NCBI RefSeq assembly: GCF_008370255.1
Contig: NZ_SEUI01000001.1
Span: 1,018,976-1,075,895, forward strand
DNA length: 56,920 nucleotides
From: Pseudoalteromonas sp. FUC4
GTDB taxonomy: Bacteria; Pseudomonadota; Gammaproteobacteria; Enterobacterales; Alteromonadaceae
Reading direction: 5' to 3'
Shown here: one piece after another, positions 35,654 to 45,885 of the stretch
Position numbering within the stretch: the first letter of the stretch is position 1
How the letters are laid out: the number at the start of each line of letters is the position of its first letter
Position numbers and translations under genes: made by a program
Notes under the pieces: model-generated
Seen by the model: the letters and a program-made list of their open reading frames with translations, nothing else
Database searches by the model: none
Told to the model about the DNA's origin: nothing

Positions 35654-37090
35654 ATGCTAAGACGCACAAAAATAGTCGCTACCCTTGGACCTGCTACCGA
35701 TAGAGATAACAACTTAGAAAAAATTATTATCGCTGGGGCTAATGTAGTACGTTTAAACTTCTCACATGGTGTTGCCCAAGATCATAAAGACCGTGCGCAA
35801 GCTGTACGCGATATTGCAAAAAAATTAGGCAAGCATATTGCTATCCTTGCTGACCTTCAAGGCCCTAAAATCCGCGTTTCTACTTTTAAAGAAGGTAAAG
35901 TAACGCTTGCTGTGGGTGCAAAGTTCACTCTTGATGCAAAAATGGAAAAAGGCGAAGGCGATGTTAACTCTGTAGGTATTGACTATAAAGAATTACCTAA
36001 CGATGTTAGCCCTAACGACTTACTACTTCTAAATGACGGCCTTATCCAACTAAGTGTTGATAAAGTAGCTGGGCACTTAGTACATTGTACTGTAACTGTT
36101 GGCGGTGTTTTATCTAATAATAAAGGTATTAACCGTTTAGGTGGTGGCTTAACTGCTCCAGCATTTACCGAAAAAGATAAAGAAGATTTAATCACGGCCG
36201 CTGAAATTGACGTAGATTACATTGCCGTATCATTCCCACGTAGTGGCGACGATATGCGCTACGTACGCTCACTTGCTGAAGCTGCTGGTTCAAAAGCGCA
36301 ACTACTTGCAAAAATTGAACGTGCTGAAGCCGTTGAAACACAAGAAGCTGTTGATGACATTATTCTAGCGTCTGACGCAGTAATGGTTGCTCGTGGTGAT
36401 TTAGGTGTTGAAATTGGTGATGCTGCACTTATGGGCAAGCAAAAACTAATTATTCGTCGTGCTCGTTCATTAAATCGTACTGTAGTAACAGCAACACAAA
36501 TGATGGAATCGATGATCGATAACCCTATGCCTACACGTGCAGAAGTTATGGATGTTGCAAATGCTGTTCTTGATGGAACAGATGCTGTAATGCTTTCAGC
36601 TGAAACTGCAGCGGGTGATTACCCTGAAGAAACAGTGGCAACTATGGCACGTGTTTGTTTAGGTGCAGAGTCTCAAAAAGAAACACACGTTTCTAAGCAT
36701 CGTTTAGATAGTCGCTTTTCTAACAACGCTGAATCTATCGCGCTTTCTGCTATGTATGCAGCTAATCACTTAGATTCGGTTAAAGCAATTATCACACTCA
36801 CTGAATCTGGTAGCACGGCTAAATTAATGTCGCGTATAAGCTCAGGTTTACCAATCTACTCGCTATCTCGTCATGCAAGTACATTAGGCCAAACAGCACT
36901 TTATCGTGGTGTTTACCCAGTATTTTTTGATTCTACAAAAACTGAAAAAGACGGTATGGTAAAAGCGGCACTTGATACGTTAGTTTCTCAAGGTTCTTTA
37001 CAGACTGGTGATACAGTAATTATTACTCACGGTGACTCAATGGAAACTGTGGGCGCAACTAACACAATGAAAATTGTAACTGTTGCGTAA
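35654..37090 (+). CDS. pykA: Pyruvate kinase
   Basis: 478-residue glycolytic enzyme making pyruvate and ATP from phosphoenolpyruvate and ADP. The start at 35654 follows AGGAG by 7 nt and gives the same N-terminus as E. coli PykA ([22 protein letters not shown]), to which it is closer than to Pyk[21 protein letters not shown] and [10 protein letters not shown] hold the substrate, metal and K+ sites. A candidate sugar-regulator operator and promoter lie upstream; a terminator follows. Confidence 0.95.
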   Translation: MLRRTKIVATLGPATDRDNNLEKIIIAGANVVRLNFSHGVAQDHKDRAQAVRDIAKKLGKHIAILADLQGPKIRVSTFKEGKVTLAVGAKFTLDAKMEKGEGDVNSVGIDYKELPNDVSPNDLLLLNDGLIQLSVDKVAGHLVHCTVTVGGVLSNNKGINRLGGGLTAPAFTEKDKEDLITAAEIDVDYIAVSFPRSGDDMRYVRSLAEAAGSKAQLLAKIERAEAVETQEAVDDIILASDAVMVARGDLGVEIGDAALMGKQKLIIRRARSLNRTVVTATQMMESMIDNPMPTRAEVMDVANAVLDGTDAVMLSAETAAGDYPEETVATMARVCLGAESQKETHVSKHRLDSRFSNNAESIALSAMYAANHLDSVKAIITLTESGSTAKLMSRISSGLPIYSLSRHASTLGQTALYRGVYPVFFDSTKTEKDGMVKAALDTLVSQGSLQTGDTVIITHGDSMETVGATNTMKIVTVA

Positions 37091-37105
37091 TTAATTAGTA
37101 AATAT

Positions 37106-37135
37106 AAAAAATGCGAGCTAAGCTCGCATTTTTTA
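37106..37135. terminator. Terminator between pykA and the response regulator gene
   Basis: AAAAATGCGAGCT and AGCTCGCATTTTTT form a long stem with almost no loop, serving the convergent genes. Confidence 0.85.
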
Positions 37136-37158
37136 TATCTGTAGTAAAGGCGTTGGTT

Positions 37159-37983
37159 TTAACTTGCTAGTGCTGCTTTTACTTTATCACGGTAGCTACG
37201 GCTTACTTTAAGCTCTTGTCCGTTTTCAAGTACTAATAAATACTCACCACTTACCTGCGTAACCAACTTACTAATTTGTTTTGTATTTACTATTGCACTG
37301 CGGTGTACACGTACAAACAGCTGAGGGTCGAGCTCTTGTTCTAGCTCTTTCATTGTTTTACGTAAAATATGTGTTTGACCATCTTCACAATGTAAACACA
37401 TGTAGTCGCCAGCAGCATCAACCCATTGAATAGTAGCAACGGGGACTCTAACTATTTCCCCCTGCTCTTTTACAGCGAGTGACTCTGGGTAACGCCTGTC
37501 TGTTAAGGTGTCGCCAGTGGCTAATTTTTTAAGAATTTCTTCGCAATTATTACCAGTAATCCCGGCTACAAAACTCGCTAGTTTTTTCTTATGGGCGTTG
37601 TCTTGCTGCGTTTTTAAATAGGTATGCACTTTTTCTACCGCCTGTTTTAGTCTGTTATCATCAACGGGTTTTAAAATGTAATCTAAAGCATGAATTTCAA
37701 AGGCTTTAACTGCAAATTGATCAAAAGCAGTTACAAATACAATCGCAGGTAATGCTTTTGTGCTTTCACTAAGCGCTCGGGCAACTTCGAAGCCATTCAT
37801 GCCTGGCATTTGTATATCTAGAAATACTAAATCTATTTTTTCGTTTTTACACGTTTCAATAGCATCAGCACCTGAGCTGCATAGTTTGATTACTTCAATA
37901 TCAGCAAATTCTGCAAGCCTTACATCTAAACCTTTACGTGCTAATGGTTCGTCATCAACAATAAGTGTTTTTATTTTTATCAT
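37159..37983 (-). CDS. LytTR-family response regulator
   Basis: 274-residue regulator with a receiver domain (1-125; D56 in FLDIQMPG is the phosphorylation site, K in DYILKPVD the switch lysine) and a C-terminal LytTR DNA-binding domain (about 165-270; VRVHRSAIVNTKQI). Such pairs respond to cell-envelope or metabolite signals such as pyruvate (BtsSR/YehUT type). It overlaps the histidine kinase gene by 4 bp, so the two are co-translated. No target promoter can be named. Confidence 0.92.
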   Translation of the reverse strand: MIKIKTLIVDDEPLARKGLDVRLAEFADIEVIKLCSSGADAIETCKNEKIDLVFLDIQMPGMNGFEVARALSESTKALPAIVFVTAFDQFAVKAFEIHALDYILKPVDDNRLKQAVEKVHTYLKTQQDNAHKKKLASFVAGITGNNCEEILKKLATGDTLTDRRYPESLAVKEQGEIVRVPVATIQWVDAAGDYMCLHCEDGQTHILRKTMKELEQELDPQLFVRVHRSAIVNTKQISKLVTQVSGEYLLVLENGQELKVSRSYRDKVKAALAS

Positions 37984-39053
37984 TTCTTCACAGCCTTCTC
38001 AAACGGGATCCGCAGATTAACTTTTAATCCACTTGGCGTATTATGTGATAATACAAACGAATAATTATTTTCGTAGAGCGTTTTTAATCTATCTTTTGTG
38101 TTTGCTACACCAACGCCCTGTGCATTGACTAACTGGCCATCTTTTATATCTGTACCCGGGCCGTTATCGCCAACTTCTAATAATAATTCGTTAGCAAACA
38201 CCTGTGCTTTAATGTCTATTACACCGCCTTGTGCTAAATGCGCAATAGCGTACTTAATTGAATTTTCAATAATTGGTTGCAAAATTAAGCTTGGTAATAA
38301 TGCTTGTTTAGCTTCTTCGCTTACTTCAATGTTAATTTTTAGTCGTTCGTCAAAACGAACACGTTCAATTTCAAGGTACAACATAAGTGCATGCAGCTCT
38401 TGCTCCAACGGCACTTTTTTAATTGGATCGGTATTGAGTGTATAACGCAAAAAGTCACTAAGCTTCGACACCATTAAATTAGCATCTTTGTTTTCTTTTA
38501 CCAAAATTAATGTGGAAATAGCATTAAGCGTATTAAATAGAAAATGAGGATTAAGCTGGTATCTCAACATTTTTAATTGTGCTTCGTGTGCCATGGTTGT
38601 CGCTTTAAGCGCTTTTTGGCGTTCACCTTGTAGCAATTGATAATACTTAACACCAAAATATAATCCACTCCAGCACAGTATAATATAAACTGAATCTAAG
38701 CCCTGCTGTAAATAATAAAACCACTCTTGGGGTCTGTAACCATGGCGGTAAATTTCCCATAAATTAAACTTTTGAACTACTGCCCACAAAGTACCCGTGA
38801 CATAAGAAGCACCAAATACAACCAGCATCAGTACCCATGGCGACGCATTCCAAACAGTACGGTAAATATAACGAAGTGGCACTGTCATTAAGCAACCAGC
38901 GTAAGCATTGAGTAAAATAACAAATACGTATATATCACGCATTTCAAATACTTTGGAGCCTATGTAATTTACTAGCGCGTAACCAATCCAGCCTGCAATT
39001 TGCAAAAGCCAAAAAAAGCGTTGTCGGTTATCAACCAAAGATTGCCAGTTCAA
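37980..39053 (-). CDS. LytS/YehU-type sensor histidine kinase
   Basis: 357-residue kinase. Four hydrophobic segments in residues 12-140 anchor it with no large periplasmic domain, so the signal is probably sensed within the membrane. The His-kinase domain has NPH170-FLFNTLN as the phosphorylated-histidine box, ENSIKYAI as the N box and GDNGPG as the ATP lid motif, all of the LytS class. It overlaps the downstream LytTR regulator gene. Confidence 0.92.
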   Translation of the reverse strand: MNWQSLVDNRQRFFWLLQIAGWIGYALVNYIGSKVFEMRDIYVFVILLNAYAGCLMTVPLRYIYRTVWNASPWVLMLVVFGASYVTGTLWAVVQKFNLWEIYRHGYRPQEWFYYLQQGLDSVYIILCWSGLYFGVKYYQLLQGERQKALKATTMAHEAQLKMLRYQLNPHFLFNTLNAISTLILVKENKDANLMVSKLSDFLRYTLNTDPIKKVPLEQELHALMLYLEIERVRFDERLKINIEVSEEAKQALLPSLILQPIIENSIKYAIAHLAQGGVIDIKAQVFANELLLEVGDNGPGTDIKDGQLVNAQGVGVANTKDRLKTLYENNYSFVLSHNTPSGLKVNLRIPFEKAVKK

Positions 39054-39268
39054 AATTTACTTTTACTCCAAGGGGTTTTAATTCAAATGATATAAAATTT
39101 ATTTTTAAACAGGTCGTTATTTTTATTATTCTAACGACAGAAATCAGTAAAAAAGTTAATTTTTATAATAATTATATTTCTCATTATATCGATTTATAAG
39201 AATGTTTAGCACTACAAACTGTCTTGGTTTTTAAGAGCCTTAACGCAAAGTTGTGTGCTAGGTGTAAT

Positions 39269-39302
39269 AAAAAAGCGAAAGGCTTTAACCTTTCGCTTTT
39301 TT
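39269..39302. terminator. Terminator after the SulP gene
   Basis: AAAAAAGCGAAAGG CTTTAA CCTTTCGCTTTTTT: a long perfect stem with A- and T-tracts, just past the SulP stop. Confidence 0.88.
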
Positions 39303-39326
39303 AAAAGCTATTTACTCAGTAAATAA

Positions 39327-40883
39327 TTATGCAAGTTTGTCAGAAGCCACTTTATAAGTAGGATCTTCAATTACATTTACTTCAACTAAATCGCGTGCTT
39401 TGTGTAGTAACTGCGTACAGTCTTTACTTAAGTGACGCAAATGAAGTTGTTTACCTGCTTTTGTGTATTTGTCAGCAAGTGTATCTATCGCTTCTATTGC
39501 ACTGTGGTCAGATACGCGGCTGTGTTTAAATTCAACAATCACATTTTTAGGATCATTTTTCACATCGAATAACTCAGAAAAGTTTTTAACAGAGCCAAAG
39601 AATAACGGACCATGTAGTTCGTACACCTTAGCGCCTTCTTGATCAATGTAGTTAGTTGTATATATCTGCTTCGCATGCTGCCAAGCAAATACGAGTGCAG
39701 ATACAATAACACCAACACACACAGCAATCGCTAAATCAGTAATAACCGTCACGCCCGACACAAGAACAATTACAAATGCATCTGATAATGGTACGCGCTT
39801 CATCATTTTAAAGCTTGCCCATTCAAATGTACCAAGTACTACCATAAACATAACACCAACAAGTGCAGCTAATGGGATCATTTCAATTAAGCTAGAGGCA
39901 AAAATAATAAAACCAAGTAGCATAAGTGCAGCGCTTATACCTGATAAACGAGAGCGACCACCTGAATTAATATTGATCATTGATTGACCAATCATTGCAC
40001 AACCACCCATTGCACCAAACATACCACAGGTAATATTTGCAGCGCCTTGACCAATACATTCTTTATTACTATGACCACGAGTTTCTGTAATCTCATCAAT
40101 TAAGCTAAGCGTTAATAATGATTCAATTAAACCAATAGCCGCTAAAATAAGTGCATATGGGAAGATAATTTTCAGTGTTTCTAAATTAAAAGGCACCATA
40201 GGTATATGAAATTCAGGTAAGCCGCCAGCGATTGTTGCAGCTTCGTCACCAGTCATTCCTTTTAAGAAATCTAATACTGTATGCGCCTCTAAATCAAATC
40301 CAATCACTAATCCGGTTACCGTTACAATGGCAACTAGAGATGAAGGCACTGCTGTAGTCAATTTTGGCAAAAAGTGGATTATCGCCATGGTTAATGCAAC
40401 TAAACCAAGCATTATAAATAATGGATTACCTGTCATCCATTCTTGTCCGCCCATACCGTCTGGCACTTTAAACTGCCCTAGCTGGGCTAAAAATATAACA
40501 ATTGCTAACCCGTTTACAAAACCAAGCATTACCGGATGAGGAACCATACGGATAAACTTACCGAGTTTAAATACACCCGCGAGAATTTGCAGTATTCCCA
40601 TCAGCAACACAGTTGCAAATAGATACTCAACACCGTGATCAAGCACTAAACTTACCATGACAACAGCTAGTGCACCGGTTGCACCTGAAATCATACCAGG
40701 GCGACCACCAAAAATAGCCGTAATTAAACCAACGATAAACGCGGCATATAGACCAACCAAAGGTTCTACATTTGCAACAAAGGCAAACGCAACTGCTTCT
40801 GGTACTAAGGCTAACGCCACAGTTAATCCAGATAGAATATCGTTTTTAGCAGAGCTAGGCGCCCTACTGAGTAAGTTAAACAT
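39327..40883 (-). CDS. SulP-family anion transporter
   Basis: 518-residue inner-membrane anion transporter; the start at 40883 follows GAGG by 8 nt. About eleven hydrophobic segments make up the transport domain ([16 protein letters not shown] near the N-terminus is typical), and residues about 430-515 form a cytoplasmic STAS domain ([20 protein letters not shown]). Bacterial SulP proteins carry bicarbonate, sulfate or dicarboxylates; this branch is often annotated sulfate permease, but bicarbonate uptake is equally possible. A terminator hairpin lies just upstream. Confidence 0.92.
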   Translation of the reverse strand: MFNLLSRAPSSAKNDILSGLTVALALVPEAVAFAFVANVEPLVGLYAAFIVGLITAIFGGRPGMISGATGALAVVMVSLVLDHGVEYLFATVLLMGILQILAGVFKLGKFIRMVPHPVMLGFVNGLAIVIFLAQLGQFKVPDGMGGQEWMTGNPLFIMLGLVALTMAIIHFLPKLTTAVPSSLVAIVTVTGLVIGFDLEAHTVLDFLKGMTGDEAATIAGGLPEFHIPMVPFNLETLKIIFPYALILAAIGLIESLLTLSLIDEITETRGHSNKECIGQGAANITCGMFGAMGGCAMIGQSMININSGGRSRLSGISAALMLLGFIIFASSLIEMIPLAALVGVMFMVVLGTFEWASFKMMKRVPLSDAFVIVLVSGVTVITDLAIAVCVGVIVSALVFAWQHAKQIYTTNYIDQEGAKVYELHGPLFFGSVKNFSELFDVKNDPKNVIVEFKHSRVSDHSAIEAIDTLADKYTKAGKQLHLRHLSKDCTQLLHKARDLVEVNVIEDPTYKVASDKLA

Positions 40884-40917
40884 TGAGGTCCTCAAATGGT
40901 GTAATGGGTATCAAAAA

Positions 40918-40946
40918 AAGCGCTAAATTCTACCAAATTAGCGCTC
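40918..40946 (-). terminator. Intrinsic terminator in the SulP leader
   Basis: On the minus strand GAGCGCTAA...TTAGCGCTTTTTTT forms a stem with a clean seven-T tract, about 20 bp before the SulP ribosome site. It may end lrp-side transcripts or act as an attenuator of the transporter gene. Confidence 0.7.
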
Positions 40947-40970
40947 AGTTAACAATTGTCATTATGTGGT

Positions 40971-40999
40971 TAAGCTAAACTAAAAATGGTTTAGCTTTT
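40971..40999. terminator. Hairpin after the Lrp-family gene
   Basis: AAGCTAAAC and GTTTAGCTT pair around TAAAAATG, close behind the Lrp-family stop. The T-tract is short; likely the primary end of that mRNA. Confidence 0.5.
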
Positions 41000-41012
41000 A
41001 AAAGAAGTGCTT

Positions 41013-41471
41013 TTACAAAGGAAGGGAAGTACTGCGTTTTACACATGTCATTGTTACATTAGAATGTACTTCTTGAACGTATTCTAAGCTTAGTAAATTA
41101 TCGCGCACAAAATGCTCATACCCTTCTATGCCTTGTGAAATTATGCGCAGCATAAAGTCCATGGTACCAGCCATAGTGTAACACTCTGTTACCTCGTCGT
41201 AGCTCATGATCAGCTTTTCAAACTCAGCAAGATTCTTTTTACCGTGATTTGATAAACGCACATGTGCATATACAAGCATATCAAAGCCAAGTTTTTTCTC
41301 ATCTAAAAGAGCCACTTTGCTTTTTATATAACCATCTTGCTCTAGCTTAGCGATTCGACGCCAGCATGGAGATTGAGACAAGCCTACTTTATCTGCAATT
41401 TCTGCGGTTGATAAACTAGCATCTTGTTGTAAAAGTGCCAATATTTGGCGATCTACGTGATTTAGAGACAT
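41013..41471 (-). CDS. Lrp/AsnC-family transcriptional regulator
   Basis: 152-residue regulator with an N-terminal helix-turn-helix (about 4-60; LLQQDASLSTAEIADKVGLSQSPCWRRIAKLEQDGYI) and a C-terminal RAM ligand domain (about 68-145; GTMDFMLRI). It resembles the single-domain amino-acid-responsive regulators rather than global Lrp. No amino-acid gene is adjacent, so its target is unknown. It lies between two minus-strand units, one the SulP transporter. Confidence 0.9.
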   Translation of the reverse strand: MSLNHVDRQILALLQQDASLSTAEIADKVGLSQSPCWRRIAKLEQDGYIKSKVALLDEKKLGFDMLVYAHVRLSNHGKKNLAEFEKLIMSYDEVTECYTMAGTMDFMLRIISQGIEGYEHFVRDNLLSLEYVQEVHSNVTMTCVKRSTSLPL

Positions 41472-41577
41472 TTTATTTCTTATTTATCAAATAAACTGGT
41501 TAAATTATACAACCATTTTAAAACTCAGTCTGCTTATTTTTAATTTTTATGCAGTTTGTAAACTTAAAATAAGCAAC

Positions 41578-42219
41578 TTAACCAAACTTACCACTCACAA
41601 AAGGATTTGTTTTCTTTTCAAATCCGACTGTCGTGTCGCTGCCATGTCCTGCCAATATTTTAGTATTATCAGGTAAGGTTAAAATATGCGTCTTAATCGA
41701 CTCTATAAGTTGTTCACTGTTTCCCTTAGGAAAGTCAGTGCGCCCTACTGAGCCTTTAAAAATAACATCACCGACAATAACGCACTCGTAATCGGTTTGG
41801 TAAAACAATATATGACCGGGTGTATGCCCCGGGCAATGTTTCACTAAAAAGCTAAGTTTACCTACGCTCACGGTGTCATTATGGTTTAGCCAAATATCCG
41901 GATAAAACGGTTCAATGGCTTTAAATCCAAACATCTGTGCTTGCATAGGTAAGTTTTCAAACCAAAAGTACTCATCTTTTTGTGGACCAATAATTTGTAC
42001 GTTAAATTGATTTCGTAAAATATCAGCCCCACCCACATGATCTAAATGCCCGTGCGTTAACCAAATAGCACTTAATACTAGTTTATGCTCATTAAGGGCT
42101 GCTACTATTTTATCAGTGTCGCCACCGGGGTCGATAACCACGGCGTGTTTAGTCTCGCTACACCAAATAATACGGCTGTTTTGTGCAAAGGCAGTGACAG
42201 GTATAGCTATGATTTCCAT
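41578..42219 (-). CDS. Metallo-beta-lactamase-fold hydrolase (YcbL/glyoxalase II-like)
   Basis: 213-residue zinc hydrolase with the THGHLDH signature (H56, H58, D60, H61), a second metal histidine in HCPGHTPGH and the bridging aspartate in VIVGDVIF. Length and motifs fit the small YcbL/GloC type, which hydrolyses S-lactoylglutathione in some bacteria. The start at 42219 follows the upstream stop codon (TAA T ATG), so translation is probably coupled to the M14 peptidase gene. Confidence 0.88.
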   Translation of the reverse strand: MEIIAIPVTAFAQNSRIIWCSETKHAVVIDPGGDTDKIVAALNEHKLVLSAIWLTHGHLDHVGGADILRNQFNVQIIGPQKDEYFWFENLPMQAQMFGFKAIEPFYPDIWLNHNDTVSVGKLSFLVKHCPGHTPGHILFYQTDYECVIVGDVIFKGSVGRTDFPKGNSEQLIESIKTHILTLPDNTKILAGHGSDTTVGFEKKTNPFVSGKFG

Positions 42220-42220
42220 A

Positions 42221-44038
42221 TTAAATTTCTTTACTTTTTTGATCTGGAATAACAACTTCTTCTTCGAATGACATCAATATTGGGTACTTTAGGTACGCTT
42301 GATCATAAAATGGACTTTGCTCATATAACCAGTTTAATCGTGCCTCTGCGTCACTCGCGAATGATTTATCTTTAAGTTTTTCATCAAACTTAAGCGCAAG
42401 TTTTGGGTTATCTTTTAGCATTTTGCGTGCATACGGAATTAGTGCATAGTTTTCCATGTACTCAGTACGCTGAAAAATAGTATTGAATTCCCCCCATGCA
42501 AAAAATGAATCAGGGGCTTCTGGGTGCAATAAATGGACCGCTAATTCGCCCGCTTTTTGTTGGGTATTTACTTGGTACCAACCATCTAAATCTACATTTA
42601 TAGCAGGGATGTAATCAAAACTTGCTGATACTCTAAAACGGCCTTCAAATGGTGCTTTATCAAACGTGTAGTCTGCCACCTTTGCTACTTTTAAAGGCTG
42701 TGTGTTTGCCCCTTCAAGTTTATTAATAGAGACACCATGTAACTTTAGTTTCTTAATTATATTGCGATATACAGGCGGAATAAAAAAAGCTTTAGGTACT
42801 TCAACTGTATGTTGTACATCTTTTTGCCAATAAATAGGTAAGTCAGTATATGTATGTGCTTTACCCAAATACTTCACTTCATTTTGACCCGATAGTGAAT
42901 TCATGCTTGATGAATATTCAATGCCTTTAAACTGTGCAATCGTATCTGCTTGTTTGGCATAGCCACGCTTTACAATTAATTGTTTAGGAACAAATTCTTG
43001 TTCTTTTTTAACTGCATTAGCTAACTCATGGCTGTGCTTTGATAGCGCAGTAATAGCACCATCTAAAAAGACATAAGTTCCCAAAACACGTTGCTTGTAA
43101 GGCTTCAATGAATGATTTTCGACTAAAATAGTTGGTAAAGACTTTAAATCCCCCCAACCATTTGAAAAACGTGGCGTAGCAACCCAGCCCGCTAACCCTT
43201 TTTTAAAGTCACGTTTATCCATAACAAAAACAAGTGGTCCAGGCGTGTGTCCTTGCTTTGCTAGCGTATCGTCAATGAGAGGTTTAAAAAACTGGTTTAA
43301 TGCATCTGATACCGCAGGTGATTCGCTCGAAAATACCGGATTGTAACCATAAGTCACATCGTATTGGTAATCTGCGCCGTCGGTTACGTGGACATCAATG
43401 TATAAGTTTGGGTTGTAGTCATTAATAACCTTTAAAACACTTCTCACTTCTGGTGTATCTAATTTAGTAAAATCGCGATTTAAATTAAGGTTATTAGCAT
43501 TTGTTCTAAAGCCCATTTTTGCAGGGCCTCGTTGATTAATGCGATTGAATGCACTGCTACGTTCATGGCCATCTACATTTAAAATAGGAATAAATAATAT
43601 GTTTACCTTTTTTAAAATGTCACGGCGCTTACCCGTCGCTATATCTCTGAGTAACATAAACATGGCATCTTTACCGTCTATTTCACCGGAATGTATTCCT
43701 GCCTGGATAAAAATAGTTGGCTTAGTGCTATTAGCCATTTGCCTTGCTTCAAAAAAGCCTTGTTCACTGGCAATTAGCATTTTTATTGCGCGTTTACTAT
43801 TACTATAGCCAATAGTTTGAGATTGAAACTGAGTAGGGTTTGCAGCAACTAACCTATCTACAAATGCCATTGTATTTGCATAATCGGGCGACGCTTCACC
43901 TGCAGATAACTCAAAGTCAGTTGTTAACGGCCCTTGTTTTTGTAAAAGCTCTACGCTTTTCCCCTGCCACTCAATGAGTGGAGGTAAGTGTGCGTCATAC
44001 GCCACACTTGCAGATAAAATTAGTAAACTTGCAAACAT
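42221..44038 (-). CDS. M14-family metallocarboxypeptidase, exported
   Basis: 605-residue zinc peptidase. Starting at 44038 (AGAGAA upstream) gives a short signal peptide (FASLLILSASVAYDAH). The zinc ligands are H116 and E119 (GIHSGE) and probably H217 (YIDVHVTDG); the NLNRDF segment supplies the substrate-binding N and R. A long C-terminal extension (about 330-605) of unknown function makes it larger than classic carboxypeptidases. Probably a periplasmic exopeptidase. It shares a transcript with the metallo-beta-lactamase-fold gene. Confidence 0.88.
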   Translation of the reverse strand: MFASLLILSASVAYDAHLPPLIEWQGKSVELLQKQGPLTTDFELSAGEASPDYANTMAFVDRLVAANPTQFQSQTIGYSNSKRAIKMLIASEQGFFEARQMANSTKPTIFIQAGIHSGEIDGKDAMFMLLRDIATGKRRDILKKVNILFIPILNVDGHERSSAFNRINQRGPAKMGFRTNANNLNLNRDFTKLDTPEVRSVLKVINDYNPNLYIDVHVTDGADYQYDVTYGYNPVFSSESPAVSDALNQFFKPLIDDTLAKQGHTPGPLVFVMDKRDFKKGLAGWVATPRFSNGWGDLKSLPTILVENHSLKPYKQRVLGTYVFLDGAITALSKHSHELANAVKKEQEFVPKQLIVKRGYAKQADTIAQFKGIEYSSSMNSLSGQNEVKYLGKAHTYTDLPIYWQKDVQHTVEVPKAFFIPPVYRNIIKKLKLHGVSINKLEGANTQPLKVAKVADYTFDKAPFEGRFRVSASFDYIPAINVDLDGWYQVNTQQKAGELAVHLLHPEAPDSFFAWGEFNTIFQRTEYMENYALIPYARKMLKDNPKLALKFDEKLKDKSFASDAEARLNWLYEQSPFYDQAYLKYPILMSFEEEVVIPDQKSKEI

Positions 44039-44189
44039 AAAATTCTCTAACAAACGCCTTAATTATATAAATTATATCAACTAAATTTTTTATAATGAGG
44101 AAACTGCGGTGATTCAACAAAAAAATACAGCCAAATACATTTCACTCATTTACACCTGTGTTTTTAGGCTTTATAAACTTATTAGTATT

Positions 44190-44398
44190 ATACCAATCCG
44201 CAATAATACTTAATCATTTTGCGGGGCTAAACATGTCGCTACCTGCGTTAAAAAACTCTCATTTACGACTGCATGGATGCACAAGGTAGTGCAATGCAGG
44301 AGCAATTGCCGAGAACAACTAAATAGCGAATTTTTTGCCTAGCTATTAACACGTTTTTTCGTCCTCAAAATAGAGCCTTTAATTAAGCGAATTGGTAT
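44190..44398. repeat. Repeat family M, copy 2
   Basis: 209 bp bounded by ATACCAATCCGC and GCGAATTGGTAT, inverted ends matching at 11 of 12 positions. The internal core GACTGCATGGATGCACAAGG and AATGCAGGAGCAATTG is shared with the copy at 25010-25215. Non-coding, MITE-like. It lies between the M14 peptidase gene and rplT. Confidence 0.85.
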
Positions 44399-44433
44399 TA
44401 CTCATTAGTTTAAGTTACTAAATTACAGGCACA

Positions 44434-44459
44434 AAAAAAGGAGCCATAGGCTCCTTTTT
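44434..44459. terminator. Terminator of the rpmI-rplT operon
   Basis: AAAAGGAGCC ATA GGCTCCTTTTT, 20 bp after the rplT stop on the minus strand. Confidence 0.88.
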
Positions 44460-44478
44460 AATACTTATATAAAAAAGC

Positions 44479-44838
44479 TTAAGCGGCTAGGCCTTCTTTT
44501 GCTTTTTCTACAAGCGCTGCGAATGCAACTTGGTCATAAACAGCGATATCTGCAAGGATCTTACGATCGATTTCTACAGAAGTCTTTTTAAGACCATTGA
44601 TAAAACGGCTGTAAGACAGACCATTTTGACGTGAAGCAGCATTGATACGTGCAATCCATAATTGACGGAAAGTACGTTTCTTCGCACGACGGTCACGGTA
44701 AGCGTATTGACCCGCTTTAGTAACAGCCTGGAAAGCTACGCGGTAAACACGTGAACGTGCTCCGTAGTAACCTTTTGCTTGTTTTAAAACTTTTTTGTGA
44801 CGTGCACGTGCGACAACGCCGCGTTTAACTCTTGCCAT
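44479..44838 (-). CDS. rplT: Ribosomal protein L20
   Basis: 119-residue large-subunit protein, nearly standard length (118 in E. coli). [19 protein letters not shown] opens the basic, RNA-binding N-terminal tail needed for early 50S assembly; the globular half follows residue 60. In E. coli L20 represses translation of its own operon by binding the rpmI leader. It lies 15 bp after rpmI. Confidence 0.98.
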   Translation of the reverse strand: MARVKRGVVARARHKKVLKQAKGYYGARSRVYRVAFQAVTKAGQYAYRDRRAKKRTFRQLWIARINAASRQNGLSYSRFINGLKKTSVEIDRKILADIAVYDQVAFAALVEKAKEGLAA

Positions 44839-44853
44839 TTCTAAAAACCCCTA

Positions 44854-45054
44854 TTAAGCGAACGGTAACATACGTGAAACTAGACCATGGTCATTTTTAT
44901 GAACCATCATCTTAGGACGTAGGTGTAACTTACGCTTAGAAGTTTTCTTAGTCAGAATATGACGAAGATGCGCTTGTTTACGCTTGAAACCGCCAGAAGC
45001 AGTCTTTTTGAAACGCTTAGCAGCGCCACTGTGACTTTTTAGCTTATAAGCCAT
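44854..45054 (-). CDS. rpmI: Ribosomal protein L35
   Basis: 66-residue basic large-subunit protein; [22 protein letters not shown] is the family signature. Directly upstream of rplT. The 211-bp gap to infC carries a conspicuous hairpin that may hold the L20-responsive translational operator. Confidence 0.98.
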   Translation of the reverse strand: MAYKLKSHSGAAKRFKKTASGGFKRKQAHLRHILTKKTSKRKLHLRPKMMVHKNDHGLVSRMLPFA

Positions 45055-45194
45055 TGCAATAACTCCAATTGTATTGCTTTTAAATTAGTAAGCAGGCGTG
45101 AGATATATTTCTATAGCTCCACTTTTAGGCCTAACTTACTGCCATGTTCCGGTGAAGACCCAACATAAATGCCGCAATCTTACTTTAAGACCGG

Positions 45195-45239
45195 TTAACT
45201 CAGGTGAATATTCGCATATTGCTTGCAGACCTGAGCTAA
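45195..45239 (-). promoter_or_regulatory. Leader hairpin between infC and rpmI, candidate L20-responsive element
   Basis: On the minus strand TTAGCTCAGGT (45239-45229) pairs with ACCTGAGTTAA (45205-45195) with one mismatch around a 23-nt loop. E. coli L20 represses rpmI-rplT through RNA structure in this same interval, so the element could serve that role here; it could also be a processing or partial termination site. Confidence 0.5.
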
Positions 45240-45265
45240 TTTCGGTGCGTATTATCGCTTAAAAA

Positions 45266-45811
45266 TTATTTTTTAGCAACAGGCGCCATCATCATAACCA
45301 TTTGGCGGCCTTCAACACGATTTGGGAAAGACTCAACTACTGCAAGCTCTTCTAAATCGGCTTTGATACGGTTTAATAATTCTATACCAATTTCTTGGTG
45401 AGCCATTTCACGACCACGGAAGCGGATAGTAATCTTAGCTTTATCGCCCGCTTCTAAGAACTTACGTAAGTTGCGAAGCTTAACCTGATAATCACCTTCA
45501 TCCGTACCAGGACGGAATTTGATTTCTTTTATCTGGATTTGCTTTTGCTTCTTCTTCTGCTCTTTTAGTTCTTTGCTTTTTTCAAAGATGAACTTACCGT
45601 AGTCCATGATTCTACAAACAGGCGGCTCAGCGTTTGGACTGATCTCAACAAGATCAACACCCGCTGCATCGGCCATAGTTTGCGCGTCTTGTAATGACTG
45701 AATTCCAGCTTGTTCGCCTTCAATGTCAATTAAACGAACTTCTTGCGCTGTAATTTCTTCGTTAATACGATTTTTTTGAGCTGTTTGTTGCCCTTTCTTG
45801 CCGCCTCTAAT
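45266..45811 (-). CDS. infC: Translation initiation factor IF-3, AUU start
   Basis: 181-residue factor that controls start-codon selection and keeps ribosomal subunits apart. I place the start at an ATT codon (45811), 8 nt after GGAGG, giving (M)[19 protein letters not shown], which aligns with E. coli IF-3 (180 residues). The AUU start lets IF-3 repress its own translation and is conserved from E. coli. The linker [13 protein letters not shown] joins the two domains. Part of thrS-infC-rpmI-rplT. Confidence 0.96.
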   Translation of the reverse strand: MRGGKKGQQTAQKNRINEEITAQEVRLIDIEGEQAGIQSLQDAQTMADAAGVDLVEISPNAEPPVCRIMDYGKFIFEKSKELKEQKKKQKQIQIKEIKFRPGTDEGDYQVKLRNLRKFLEAGDKAKITIRFRGREMAHQEIGIELLNRIKADLEELAVVESFPNRVEGRQMVMMMAPVAKK

Positions 45812-45885
45812 AGTACGTTCCTCCAAGAATATCAATAATATAAGCGTGTAAATGGCTGTTTGTTAATGCCTTACACGCTCGATTT

